Assembly: GCA_016840645.1 (NCBI GenBank)
Contig: JAEORY010000012.1
Span: forward strand, 1-22,682
Source: Candidatus Borrarchaeota archaeon
GTDB taxonomy: Archaea > Asgardarchaeota > Sifarchaeia > Borrarchaeales > Borrarchaeaceae
Direction of reading: 5' to 3'
DNA: 22,682 nucleotides
A model generated the notes under the pieces. It searched no databases. It was not told where the DNA came from and saw only the letters and a program-made list of their open reading frames with translations. The translations under genes and the position numbers were made by a program. How positions within the stretch are numbered: position 1 is the stretch's first letter; every line of letters starts with the position of its first letter. Positions 1 to 6,778 of the stretch are shown here, piece after piece.

Positions 1-492
1 AAAATTCACAAGATCTTCAATATGTTTTGGTTTATGATAGAAACCAGGTGCTGCGGGTACTATATGCACACCTAAATTTGCTAATTTAAGCATGTTTTCT
101 AAATGAATTGGACTGAAAGGGAGTTCTCTCGGCATTATAATGAGAGTTCTTTTTTCTTTTATGCTAATATCTGCTGCCCGTAACAAAAGATTTGTTGTGT
201 ATCCCTGTGCAATCGCGGCAAGTGAAGACATAGAACACGGTATGATTATCATAGCATCAAATTGCTGAGATCCACTTGCAAGGGGTGATAAAAAATCGTC
301 AATCTCATAAGAAAAAGCTGCAAATTTTTGAAATTCCTTTTTACTCATTTCTAGTTCATGTTCAATAACAATTTCAGCGGGATTCGATATAACAAGATGA
401 ACTTCGGTACTAGTTTGTTCCTGTAAGAATTTCAATAGTTTTAACGCATAAATTACCCCGCTGGCACCTGTTACTCCGACAACTAATCTCAT
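1..492 (-). CDS. ubiX: Flavin prenyltransferase UbiX (3' end outside window)
   Basis: UbiX joins dimethylallyl phosphate to FMN, making the prenylated flavin cofactor of UbiD-type decarboxylases. I translated the minus strand from ATG at 492: 164 residues are present and the frame stays open through base 1, so about 20-25 residues of a typical 185-190 are missing. Visible family motifs are the N-terminal FMN-binding VGVTGASGVIYALKLL, the central PCSMSSLAAIAQGY, then MPRELPFSPIHLENM and, near the edge, PAAPGFYHKP. Start: GGTGA lies 6 bases upstream of the ATG, and the ATG overlaps the TGA of the PAC4-like gene (ATGA), which suggests translational coupling. No ubiD is visible; it may lie beyond the left edge. 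Family assignment is firm. Confidence 0.93.
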   Translation of the reverse strand, partial: MRLVVGVTGASGVIYALKLLKFLQEQTSTEVHLVISNPAEIVIEHELEMSKKEFQKFAAFSYEIDDFLSPLASGSQQFDAMIIIPCSMSSLAAIAQGYTTNLLLRAADISIKEKRTLIIMPRELPFSPIHLENMLKLANLGVHIVPAAPGFYHKPKHIEDLVNF

Positions 493-845
493 GAGGAGTC
501 ACCCACTTTTTCTAAGGCTTTATTGGCGAGTTCAAGCACTAATTTTTGAATAGGGTCATCTTCTCTAGTGGCTACACTTACAAAAGCAAGTTTTTTTAGC
601 GAATGGGCGATTCTTTCAGCAAGAGCGCTCGCAAGAAGTAGATTTTTATGTCCAAGAATTCTAAAAGATGTTGCTCGCATGTCAGAGACTCCTGATGGTG
701 AAGGCACGCCTCCAGCCATTGTAGAAACACGATAACCTTTTTCGGAGATTATTAAAAACAAAGCGTTCTCTAATTCTAATACGATACAATCTATCTTAAG
801 TTCACCTTTCTCTAAACGATCAGTAAAGATTTTATACGGCTGCAA
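489..845 (-). CDS. PAC4-like proteasome assembly chaperone (putative)
   Basis: This small soluble protein has about 118 residues if it starts at TTG 845. That start has AGGAGGG five bases upstream; an in-frame TTG at 866 would place this site inside the gene. No membrane segment or signal is visible. The order of blocks resembles the PAC4/PSMG4 family as I remember it: a beta-strand ALFLIIS, a loop with SDMRATSFRILG, an amphipathic helix ASALAERIAHSLKKL, a strand AFVSVAT, then a D and a C-terminal helix. PAC4 helps assemble proteasome alpha rings. A proteasome beta gene two positions upstream on the same strand supports the idea. The stop overlaps the ubiX start. The assignment rests on remembered sequence pattern only; a conserved archaeal protein of other function is possible. 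Confidence 0.5.
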   Translation of the reverse strand: MQPYKIFTDRLEKGELKIDCIVLELENALFLIISEKGYRVSTMAGGVPSPSGVSDMRATSFRILGHKNLLLASALAERIAHSLKKLAFVSVATREDDPIQKLVLELANKALEKVGDSS

Positions 846-875
846 TTTGACCCTCCTAATTCTCAAATCATTCGA

Positions 876-1382
876 TTAAAAGCCATATTTCTTTAAATTT
901 ATACGTTTATTCTCAAATGTAATGCCTTCCATCTCAAGTAGTTTTTCCTTTACTTTTGTGCTATTTTGGAACCCACCCATGAATCCACCTATAGATCCAT
1001 CATTACGAACCACACGATGACATGGTACAATAAATGGAAATGGATTTCTTCTCATAATATTACCAACAGCTCGTGCAGCCTTTGGGTTTTCAGTTGATTT
1101 TGCAATCTGACCATATGTGACTACATAGCCCCATGGAACCCTACTTACGTTTCTCAATACATTTTGAGAGAATTTGGCTTTTGTATAGAGAGAAATAATG
1201 GTATCTAGTTTGTCTTGATGATTTTTACACGCCTCATAAAGTTTTCGTGCAATTTTCTTTAGTGATATAAGCTTAAATTCTTTTAAAGTTAAAGGCTCAA
1301 TATTTAATTGGTTCGCTATGTCATTATTGAAACAGGAGGCTACATTTTTCCAGTAGTCTCTCCATAAGGTTTCTTCTGACAT
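876..1382 (-). CDS. ogt: Methylated-DNA--protein-cysteine S-methyltransferase
   Basis: This suicide DNA-repair protein moves the alkyl group from O6-alkylguanine to its own cysteine. The active-site signature is FIVPCHRVV, with the acceptor Cys at residue 121 counted from ATG 1382. It is preceded by RAVGNIMRRNPFP, which includes the Asn hinge and Arg finger region, and followed by GSIGGFMGG. The upstream block VPWGYVVTYGQIAK is the helix-turn-helix DNA-binding part. The length of 168 residues fits the single-domain archaeal and bacterial Ogt form. ATG 1382 is preferred over the start two codons upstream because AGGA lies seven bases before it. The gene sits between the proteasome beta gene and the PAC4-like gene on the same strand, probably co-transcribed. 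No missing key residue is seen. Confidence 0.95.
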   Translation of the reverse strand: MSEETLWRDYWKNVASCFNNDIANQLNIEPLTLKEFKLISLKKIARKLYEACKNHQDKLDTIISLYTKAKFSQNVLRNVSRVPWGYVVTYGQIAKSTENPKAARAVGNIMRRNPFPFIVPCHRVVRNDGSIGGFMGGFQNSTKVKEKLLEMEGITFENKRINLKKYGF

Positions 1383-1538
1383 TTGCAATTCCTAAGATAC
1401 TTCTTGTTTTTGATAAATAAAAGAATAATTGGTTTCGAATATTCAAATTTAACTCAAGAATTCCGTTTTCTGGTTGATAAAACCAATAGGAAAAGTGTTG
1501 GCACAGTACAAACTGATAGGAAAATAATTAAATTTGTT

Positions 1539-2222
1539 TTACTGAGACATTTGTTCAATTTGTGAGACTTGCATGAAAGTTTCTTCTGTGCCATCTTTTG
1601 TTATTACTAGCAGATCACAACCATCGCCACTAGCAGCATCTCTCGCGATTGCGGATTTCATAGCATTAAGAACCAGTTTCTTTCCTTCCTCTGCTGAAAG
1701 ATCATCTCGATAACCACTTTCAAGGACACCAATCGCAATCGAAGCACCAGTTCCCGCACAAGCGAACTTATCATCAAGTACGGAACCAGCGGGATCAAGA
1801 ACAAATAAACTTGGAGTTCCGTCAGAATCCATACCAGCAACTAATGTTTCTGTCAATAACGGTGCAAACCTTCTACCAAATAATATATTTGACATAAGTT
1901 TTGCAGCCGCACGAACTGACATTGGCTTTCTAGATTCTAAATTATAGAGACGCGAATGTGCTTCAATTGTTCTTATCAAAGAGTCCATATCTGCCATAAA
2001 GCCTGCACACGCTGCACCTATGTTATCTGTAATTTTAAAGACTTTTTTTCCGAGTTTACTTAAAACCAGTGTTGACCCAGGATAAGATACTCTCTTCTCT
2101 GCCGCTAAAACAATACCGTCTTTGCATACAACACCTATTGCTGTGGCTCCGGGTAAATAACCACCGAGTTGTGCTTCTGGCTGATAAATATCACGTTGAC
2201 CTGGAAATAAATCTCTATTCAT
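1539..2222 (-). CDS. psmB: Proteasome beta subunit, apparently lacking Thr1
   Basis: This 227-residue subunit of the 20S core belongs to the beta type. Beta signatures are CKDGIVLAAEKR, the GKKVF lysine region, AGTGASIAIGVLESGY and RDAASGDGCDLLVI, so the usual Glu17 (E42), Lys33 (K60), Asp166 and Ser169 positions are kept. There is a propeptide-like N-terminus of about 25 residues ending in LPG. Archaeal beta subunits usually read G-T-T-T-V-G at the cleavage point; here it is G-A-T-A-I-G, so the Thr1 position is Ala26 and the next residue is Thr27. This suggests a non-catalytic subunit partnered with an active one elsewhere, unless cleavage shifts by one. ATG 2222 has GGAGG eight bases upstream. 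It is the first gene of a probable minus-strand cluster with ogt, the PAC4-like gene and ubiX. Confidence 0.9.
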   Translation of the reverse strand: MNRDLFPGQRDIYQPEAQLGGYLPGATAIGVVCKDGIVLAAEKRVSYPGSTLVLSKLGKKVFKITDNIGAACAGFMADMDSLIRTIEAHSRLYNLESRKPMSVRAAAKLMSNILFGRRFAPLLTETLVAGMDSDGTPSLFVLDPAGSVLDDKFACAGTGASIAIGVLESGYRDDLSAEEGKKLVLNAMKSAIARDAASGDGCDLLVITKDGTEETFMQVSQIEQMSQ

Positions 2223-2538
2223 TAGTTATCCTCCACTTTTTCGTATGATATAATCTTCTAAATTATCTTTTAAAAACTTCTTTTTCTTTTATTCTCTACT
2301 TTTTCTTTTAAACTTTACATCAAGGCAATTAATTATATCAAACTAGTACTACTATTGTGAAAGATAATACAAATGATATCTTTTGAGAATAGTTGTCATA
2401 AGAAAACAGTAAATCTTATGAATTCATGAAATAGTTCTTACAAAAGTGTTTATACACGTGTTAAATTAACAAGTTTCTACATCTCTTATTGTTAAGTGCG
2501 ATCTTCATCACCTCTTCCGAATTTAAATCGTTCTTTGA
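2223..2538. other. Gene-free spacer between psmB and tRNA-Ser
   Basis: This AT-rich stretch lies between the divergent psmB and tRNA genes and must hold both promoters. The only clear element is the psmB Shine-Dalgarno at its left edge. TTTATA at about 2450 could be a TATA element but is about 85 bases from the tRNA 5' end, so I do not assign it. Short dyads such as AAAGATA/TATCTTT near 2360-2385 are weak. No reading frame with a start and ribosome site was found. Confidence 0.5.
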
Positions 2539-2653
2539 GCCGGGGTAGCCAAGCCCGGACTAACTCCGTGGTCTAAAGGCGCTGGCCTTGAGTCAAACGG
2601 AAGAAAGTCAGTGTTCCATTGTGAACGCGAGGGTTCAAATCCCTCCCCCGGCG
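2539..2653 (+). tRNA. tRNA-Ser(UGA) with anticodon-loop intron and extra D-loop insert
   Basis: This is a type II tRNA. Acceptor GCCGGGG (2539-2545) pairs fully with CCCCGGC (2646-2652), with discriminator G2653, as in archaeal tRNA-Ser. The T arm is GAGGG-TTCAAAT-CCCTC (2629-2645). The variable arm has a GTTC/GAAC stem. The anticodon stem CTGGC (2582-2586) pairs with GTCAG (2607-2611) with one G-U pair, and the anticodon TGA is at 2589-2591. Twenty bases lie between the stem strands, so a 13-base intron is inferred at about 2593-2605, the canonical 37/38 position; the CUU-AAG pairing and 3-base AAA bulge resemble a relaxed bulge-helix-bulge. The D arm (GCC 2548-2550, GGC 2578-2580) holds about 13 extra bases around 2555-2572, including the hairpin CGGA-CTAAC-TCCG. 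CCA is not encoded. Confidence 0.85.
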
Positions 2654-2718
2654 TCAAGTTTTCCTTATGCTGACTTGCATAGGTCTGATTTTAAGAAGAA
2701 ATTGCAGTTTTGCGTATC

Positions 2719-3996
2719 TCAGTCTTTTACCTGTAGAGGAACAGAAGGATGGTTCAACATATAGAATCTAAGAAGGTAGATAAGAAGAACATAAGATAAC
2801 ACATGAAAGACTACAACATAAACAATCATAGAATCAAAAGGGAGAGGTATGGTTAAGATCTCGCGTCTATAACCCCACTGCATCCACCACTGCGCAAATG
2901 CAATAACATCGAGATTTATTATCAGAAACATTGTAAGAAGAAGTTGTCTTTTTACAGTCTTTTGAAAAAAAAGCAAGAAGAGCAGGAGTGGAAAATACCA
3001 GAAGAAATATTGAGGATTAATGATCCTATTAAAAAGTACAAAAGCATTCAGAAATAAGCCGCTGAGTATAATTAGAACGTAAGGCGTCTCAAAGACATTT
3101 TTTGCTACAGAAAATCTCAAAAGCAAACCTAAAAGTACAACTATTTGAATAATTGTGCTGATAATTCTTACAGTTATAGAATAATCATTTGTAAGATAAC
3201 TATAGAGAGAGTAAATCGCTAAATCTGTTGAAATCTCCCTCCCGGTGAGATGAAACAGAGATGTTGAGATGTATTGATTTGGTGCGAGAATAAGAAAGGG
3301 CAGAGAAATAACTAAACATATAGCACATGTTATAAAAAGAAATCGTGCAAGATCTTTTATTTTATGAGTCTTGAAAAAATATAAAACTATTATGGGTGCA
3401 ACGATCACAGGAAACCATTTATACATGATCCCTATGCCCCAACAAAACCCAGCATAATTGTGATGCTCTTTATGAAGAAAATAAATCGTAAGCAAAAGAA
3501 ATAACGTGGGTATAGAGTCAAAACGCCCAATGTAAGAACTCTCAAATATCGGATACGGCAAGAACCAATAAAGGAGCGTTAGCATATAACTCCGATGAGA
3601 AACACCATTACTACCCAGTTGCCACTCTTTTGTAAAAATATAGAGGACATAACCTATTAAGAGATCACCAATGATAAAAGGGAGTTTGTATAGAAATACA
3701 ATATTCCCACAGAGAAATACCGTGACCATCATTGTATATGAAATAAGAGGTGGATAATCGGTTTTTCCGATAGGGATATCAAGGTATGGTACGTTGCCCT
3801 CAAGAAGTAACTTTCCTGTGGCAGTTAAATCGCGGAAATCCCAATGACGACTTCCCCCTATTGCAGCAACGATAAGGCGAAGTATAAATGCTAGAATGAA
3901 TCCAATAATCAATATATAGTGTTTTTTTGCAATTTCCTTCGTTAATGAGAACCAATCCTTCATCATTTTCGCCATCATATTGAAATAATTGAGCAT
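2719..3996 (-). CDS. GT-C-type membrane glycosyltransferase (GT87/mannosyltransferase-like)
   Basis: This 425-residue integral membrane protein has about ten hydrophobic helices, the first at residues 27-46. The first outer loop carries HWDFRD (Asp53, Asp56) and then KTDYPPL (Asp80), the acidic loop plus D-Y-P-P pattern of GT-C enzymes that use polyprenyl-phosphate sugars, as in the DUF2029/GT87 group. The likely role is adding a sugar, perhaps mannose, to a lipid-linked or surface glycan on the outer face of the membrane; the substrate cannot be read from the sequence. Later helices are aromatic-rich (PQYFFWYFPLLLFLLFF). The start at 3996 has AGGATGA just upstream; Met7, Met8 and Met11 are alternatives. 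The neighbours (tRNA and a mobile element) say nothing about function, and the gene appears monocistronic. Family level is fairly firm, specificity unknown. Confidence 0.75.
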   Translation of the reverse strand: MLNYFNMMAKMMKDWFSLTKEIAKKHYILIIGFILAFILRLIVAAIGGSRHWDFRDLTATGKLLLEGNVPYLDIPIGKTDYPPLISYTMMVTVFLCGNIVFLYKLPFIIGDLLIGYVLYIFTKEWQLGSNGVSHRSYMLTLLYWFLPYPIFESSYIGRFDSIPTLFLLLTIYFLHKEHHNYAGFCWGIGIMYKWFPVIVAPIIVLYFFKTHKIKDLARFLFITCAICLVISLPFLILAPNQYISTSLFHLTGREISTDLAIYSLYSYLTNDYSITVRIISTIIQIVVLLGLLLRFSVAKNVFETPYVLIILSGLFLNAFVLFNRIINPQYFFWYFPLLLFLLFFQKTVKRQLLLTMFLIINLDVIAFAQWWMQWGYRREILTIPLPFDSMIVYVVVFHVLSYVLLIYLLRFYMLNHPSVPLQVKD

Positions 3997-4031
3997 TCAT
4001 TCATCCTGAAGTTTAAATGTGTTCTTAGTCA

Positions 4032-4041
4032 AAGTAGAGAT
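4032..4041 (+). repeat. Direct repeat AAGTAGAGAT at the TnpB element right end
   Basis: This exact 10-base copy matches 5400-5409. It sits directly beside GTGAACTACC, the complement of the element's GGTAGTTCAC terminus. The match stops sharply on both sides. Confidence 0.8.
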
Positions 4042-4250
4042 GTGAACTACCACCCTACAAGTAGGCTGGCTTCCTGAATCATCCATTCCCCAGCGGGATA
4101 TGTCAAACAGGCTCGACGGGCAGTTCCTGCCCTGACGATGATGATGATGATGACTGTGATTCCAAATAGTAGGTTGATCGGCTTAAAATTGTGATGGCTG
4201 AATTATGATCTCTAGCTAATACCAGTCCACAATACGGGCAACTGTGGATC
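4042..4250 (-). ncRNA. Putative omega-RNA (reRNA) of the TnpB element
   Basis: In TnpB elements the guide RNA covers the 3' end of tnpB and the right end, with the guide read from the flank. Here the region holds two hairpins, GGGCA-GTTCC-TGCCC at 4118-4132 (inside the last codons of tnpB) and the right-end hairpin at 4050-4069. The guide would be the minus strand running on from about 4041. The 5' limit given is only a guess from typical lengths; no promoter or boundary is visible. Confidence 0.45.
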
Positions 4251-5260
4251 CGGGTTGCCAATGTTTTCGGAACAATCTTCCCACAACTACTACACAATTG
4301 TGTGGTGTTATATGCACTCACATATTCTACTACAGTACCAGCTTCCTCCGCTTTGTACTCAGTAAAACACATGAGTTGTCCCCAGCCTGCGTCACTAATT
4401 GACTTAGCTATGTGATGGTTTTTAACCATGTTGGTGATCTGTAAGTCCTCATACACAATTAAATCATAGTTATCGACCAGTCGCCGACTGAGCTTATGAT
4501 GAAAGTCCTTCCGCTGATTTTTTATCTTCCGGTGGACCCGTGCCACCTTCCTGTTCTGTTTATAACGGTTATGTGAACCTTTCTGCTTCCTGTCTTTCCT
4601 TCGCTGTTCTTTAGCTAGTTTCTTCTCCGAGGTTCTCAGCCAGCGTGGGTTAGTTATGGTCTCCCCATTATGTAAGGTCAGTAAACTCTTCAGCCCGATA
4701 TCCACCCCTATCGCCTTCTGTAACTCTCTTTGGGACTCTTGATCGGGAAGTTCTACCGAAAAACAGGCATACCAGTGGTCTACATCTCGTTTTATGGTAC
4801 AGGTCTTGATCACACCTTCAGACGGGATAGGACGGTGGAGTGTAATGGTGATACCTCCAATTTTCGAGAGGCGGAGTTTCTTCTTGAAGTAATCGAGGGC
4901 GAACCCACTTTGCGGGTAAGTGAAGGAATCATACCGGTTTTTCCCTTTGAATCGCGGGTAACCTGCTTTTTCACCCTTCTTGATGCGCCCAAAAAAGTTG
5001 GTGAAAGTCTTATCCAGTCGTCTCAGCACGTCCTGAAGTACCTGAGAATGAACCACCTTCAAAAACTGGTTGGTCTTTTTAGCGTCTTTCAGTTGATTTG
5101 CTTGCTCTCTATAGGTAACCGATTTTTTGCGAGTTGTCCATGCATTTTTCCGCTCGGCAAGACCGTTGTTGTACAGCAGACGACAGGTAGTAAGCCATTG
5201 CGTTAACGTGGTCGCCTGTTGTGTGGTCGGGTACAGGCGATATTGGTAAGTCCGTTTCAT
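4103..5260 (-). CDS. tnpB: RNA-guided nuclease TnpB of an IS605-type element
   Basis: TnpB is an RNA-guided DNA nuclease ancestral to Cas12. Counted from ATG 5260 it has 385 residues. The N-terminal domain begins MKRTYQYRLYPT. The split RuvC triad is complete: Asp187 in IGVDIGLKS, Glu271 in VYEDLQ and Asp351 in ARDHNSAITIL. The zinc ribbon has Cys323, Cys326, Cys341 and Cys344 (CSSC and CPYC). The middle is rich in Lys and Arg, fitting RNA binding. ATG 5260 starts the conserved MKRTYQ and has AGGTG just upstream; the frame extends 11 codons further to 5293 without family support. The C-terminus ends in a run of serines from a (GAT)n tract, then GQELPVEPV. Nothing is broken, so the protein may be active. 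Its 3' end should overlap the guide RNA. Confidence 0.95.
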   Translation of the reverse strand: MKRTYQYRLYPTTQQATTLTQWLTTCRLLYNNGLAERKNAWTTRKKSVTYREQANQLKDAKKTNQFLKVVHSQVLQDVLRRLDKTFTNFFGRIKKGEKAGYPRFKGKNRYDSFTYPQSGFALDYFKKKLRLSKIGGITITLHRPIPSEGVIKTCTIKRDVDHWYACFSVELPDQESQRELQKAIGVDIGLKSLLTLHNGETITNPRWLRTSEKKLAKEQRRKDRKQKGSHNRYKQNRKVARVHRKIKNQRKDFHHKLSRRLVDNYDLIVYEDLQITNMVKNHHIAKSISDAGWGQLMCFTEYKAEEAGTVVEYVSAYNTTQLCSSCGKIVPKTLATRIHSCPYCGLVLARDHNSAITILSRSTYYLESQSSSSSSSGQELPVEPV

Positions 5261-5369
5261 CACACCTATCTCTGTTGTCCCCCTGCTATTCATTTTATGG
5301 GATGTACTAGATGCAAGAACCTATTTAAAGATTGGGGACGCTACGGTGAAAGTGAAACCGCACGTCATT

Positions 5370-5389
5370 CCCCCCAACAAGTTGAGGGG
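5370..5389 (-). repeat. Left-end subterminal hairpin of the TnpB element
   Basis: CCCC pairs with GGGG, then a C-A mismatch, then CAA pairs with TTG around a CAAG loop. It is placed as expected for the transposase-recognised left-end hairpin. A 16-of-20 similar string occurs at 19440-19459. Confidence 0.65.
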
Positions 5390-5399
5390 TCTTCTTGCG

Positions 5400-5409
5400 A
5401 AGTAGAGAT
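5400..5409 (+). repeat. Direct repeat AAGTAGAGAT at the TnpB element left end
   Basis: This second copy of the 10-base repeat lies 10 bases beyond the left-end hairpin. IS200/IS605 elements normally make no target duplication, so the pair is unusual. Confidence 0.8.
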
Positions 5410-5472
5410 ATAAAAGGAACCTTTATAAATTCCGACTCCTACACTAATCGTAAACTTTAAAAACCCAAAAAG

Positions 5473-5480
5473 TTTATATA
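5473..5480 (+). promoter_or_regulatory. TATA box for gar1-tfb
   Basis: TTTATATA is preceded by the purine-rich AAAAAG (BRE-like). A start of transcription about 25 bases downstream, near 5503, would leave a short leader to the GGAGGAG ribosome site at 5529-5535. A second TATA-like TTTATAA lies further up at about 5424. Confidence 0.6.
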
Positions 5481-5540
5481 CCGGTTTTCACTTTTCGTGC
5501 GCGCTTCTCTTTGCAGAGTTTCCGGTCTGGAGGAGAATTT

Positions 5541-5798
5541 TTGAAACATATTGGAACAATCTTACATATCTCGCCTCATGGTAAACTTATTGTTCAAGGT
5601 AATCCTAATTTTATTCCAAAATTACAAACGAGGGTATGTACTAAGGACAAGAAAATTATTGGTTCTGTGAAAGATGTCTTTGGTCCAGTAAAACAACCTT
5701 ATCTATCTATCACAGTTTCTAATCCCTCAAAAGTAGAAGATATTTTATCTTCAGACTTATATATATACACCAGAGGAAGGCGCAAACGAAATAAGTGA
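5541..5798 (+). CDS. gar1: H/ACA RNP protein Gar1
   Basis: Gar1 is a core protein of H/ACA ribonucleoproteins, which turn uridine into pseudouridine in rRNA; it binds the Cbf5 synthase and helps substrate turnover. From TTG 5541 the product has 85 residues and begins [10 protein letters not shown]. The domain is a small beta-barrel with the [17 protein letters not shown] core that marks the family, followed by a basic tail [11 protein letters not shown] 5541 is chosen because GGAGGAG stands at 5529-5535, an ideal distance, whereas an upstream in-frame start at 5511 lies before that site. The stop overlaps the GTG of tfb (GTGA), so the two are translated together, a pairing common in archaea. 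A possible H/ACA-like RNA lies just after tfb. Confidence 0.9.
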   Translation: MKHIGTILHISPHGKLIVQGNPNFIPKLQTRVCTKDKKIIGSVKDVFGPVKQPYLSITVSNPSKVEDILSSDLYIYTRGRRKRNK

Positions 5799-6778
5799 AA
5801 CAAAAAGTCAACATCCATTGGAGGTGTTTATCTATTCACTTATCGGAAAAAGATGAAAGTGATCTTGTTGTTTCTTCTAGTTGTTGCCCCGATTGTGGAA
5901 ATCATAAATTAATAAAAGATTATGAAAGAGCTGAAGTAATCTGTATAGAGTGTGGCTTGGTCATTCGTGATAAAATTATGGATACAGGGCCTGAATGGCG
6001 TGCCTTTGATCACGAACAAAAAGAAAAGCGAGCAAGAGTAGGCGCCCCGATGACTTATACAATTCATGACAAAGGACTCTCTACGATGATCGATTGGAGA
6101 AACAGAGACAGTTATGGAAAACATCTTGCTCCCGGAAAACGGGCTCAAATTTACCGCTTAAGAAAATGGCAACGAAGAATCCGTGTATCAGATGCAACTG
6201 AACGAAATCTTGCGTTTGCGTTATCTGAACTTGATCGAATGTCGTCTCATCTCGGGCTTCCTCGTAATGTACGAGAAATTGCTGCATGCCTCTATCGTAA
6301 AGCAGTAGAACAAAGGTTAATACGGGGGAGAAGTATTGAAGGTGTTGCTGCCGCAGCATTATATGCAGCATGCAGGCAATGTAAAGTAAGCCGTACTCTT
6401 GATGAGATTGCTGAAGTGTCCAAAGTAAGCAAGAAAGAAATTGGTAGGTCGTATCGATTTATTGCACGAGAGTTAAAAATTTCAATCCCTCCAACGAATC
6501 CGATTGACTACGTCCCTCGTTTTACAAGTTCGCTAAAACTTCCTGGAGAGGTACAAGCTAAGGCCATAGAAATACTGAAAAAGGCTAGTGAAAATGGACT
6601 AACATCGGGAAGGGGACCTACTGGTGTTGCTGCTGCGGCGATATATATAGCTTCAGTTATAATGAACGAAAGAAGAACTCAAAGAGATGTAGCTGAAGTT
6701 GCACGAGTCACAGAAGTAACAGTCCGAAACCGCTATAAAGAACTTGTTCTTAAAATGAACCTTGAAGTGCCTCTATAA
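5795..6778 (+). CDS. tfb: Transcription initiation factor B (TFB)
   Basis: TFB, the archaeal TFIIB, binds the TBP-TATA complex and the BRE and brings in RNA polymerase. It has an N-terminal zinc ribbon with Cys31, Cys34, Cys50 and Cys53 (CPDC and CIEC), a B-finger region with GPEWRAFD and [15 protein letters not shown], then two cyclin-like repeats at about 125-215 and 220-315; both contain GVAAAA(L/I)Y. The length of 327 residues is normal or slightly long. The GTG at 5795 overlaps the gar1 stop. A strong GGAGGTG at 5819-5825 lies inside the frame, with no ATG, GTG or TTG in-frame after it before the zinc ribbon; an ATT start at 5834 would be at the right distance, so the true N-terminus is uncertain by about 13 residues. 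Function is firm. Confidence 0.95.
   Translation: MKQKVNIHWRCLSIHLSEKDESDLVVSSSCCPDCGNHKLIKDYERAEVICIECGLVIRDKIMDTGPEWRAFDHEQKEKRARVGAPMTYTIHDKGLSTMIDWRNRDSYGKHLAPGKRAQIYRLRKWQRRIRVSDATERNLAFALSELDRMSSHLGLPRNVREIAACLYRKAVEQRLIRGRSIEGVAAAALYAACRQCKVSRTLDEIAEVSKVSKKEIGRSYRFIARELKISIPPTNPIDYVPRFTSSLKLPGEVQAKAIEILKKASENGLTSGRGPTGVAAAAIYIASVIMNERRTQRDVAEVARVTEVTVRNRYKELVLKMNLEVPL

Larger units (their letters stand above)
4032..5409 (-). mobile_element. IS200/IS605-type element carrying only tnpB (IS1341-like)
   Basis: A single tnpB gene lies between two subterminal hairpins. The right end (low coordinates) ends on the minus strand in GGTAGTTCAC, just inside an imperfect hairpin at 4050-4069 (CCA-C-CCTAC/GTAGG-C-TGG), as is usual for this family. 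The left end has a hairpin at 5370-5389. No tnpA is present, so the element depends on a transposase in trans or is immobile. A 10-base direct repeat, AAGTAGAGAT, lies at 4032-4041 and 5400-5409, immediately outside or at the ends. The exact cleavage points cannot be fixed from this single copy. Confidence 0.85.

Noticed and set aside
1383..1565. 60-codon plus-strand frame between ogt and psmB
   Set aside because: It overlaps the psmB 3' end, has no ribosome site and a low-complexity, AT-driven composition; it is a chance frame.
2500..2530. GTGATGA on the minus strand as a C/D-box RNA
   Set aside because: A box C string is present but no CTGA box D or closing stem was found at a suitable distance.
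4135..4153. (GAT)n tract as a regulatory or CRISPR-like repeat
   Set aside because: It is a short microsatellite coding for the Ser run at the TnpB C-terminus. No CRISPR array was seen anywhere in the window.
4730..5206. 158-codon plus-strand frame inside tnpB
   Set aside because: It is antisense to the conserved tnpB frame, which explains its length; there is no recognisable product or start signal.
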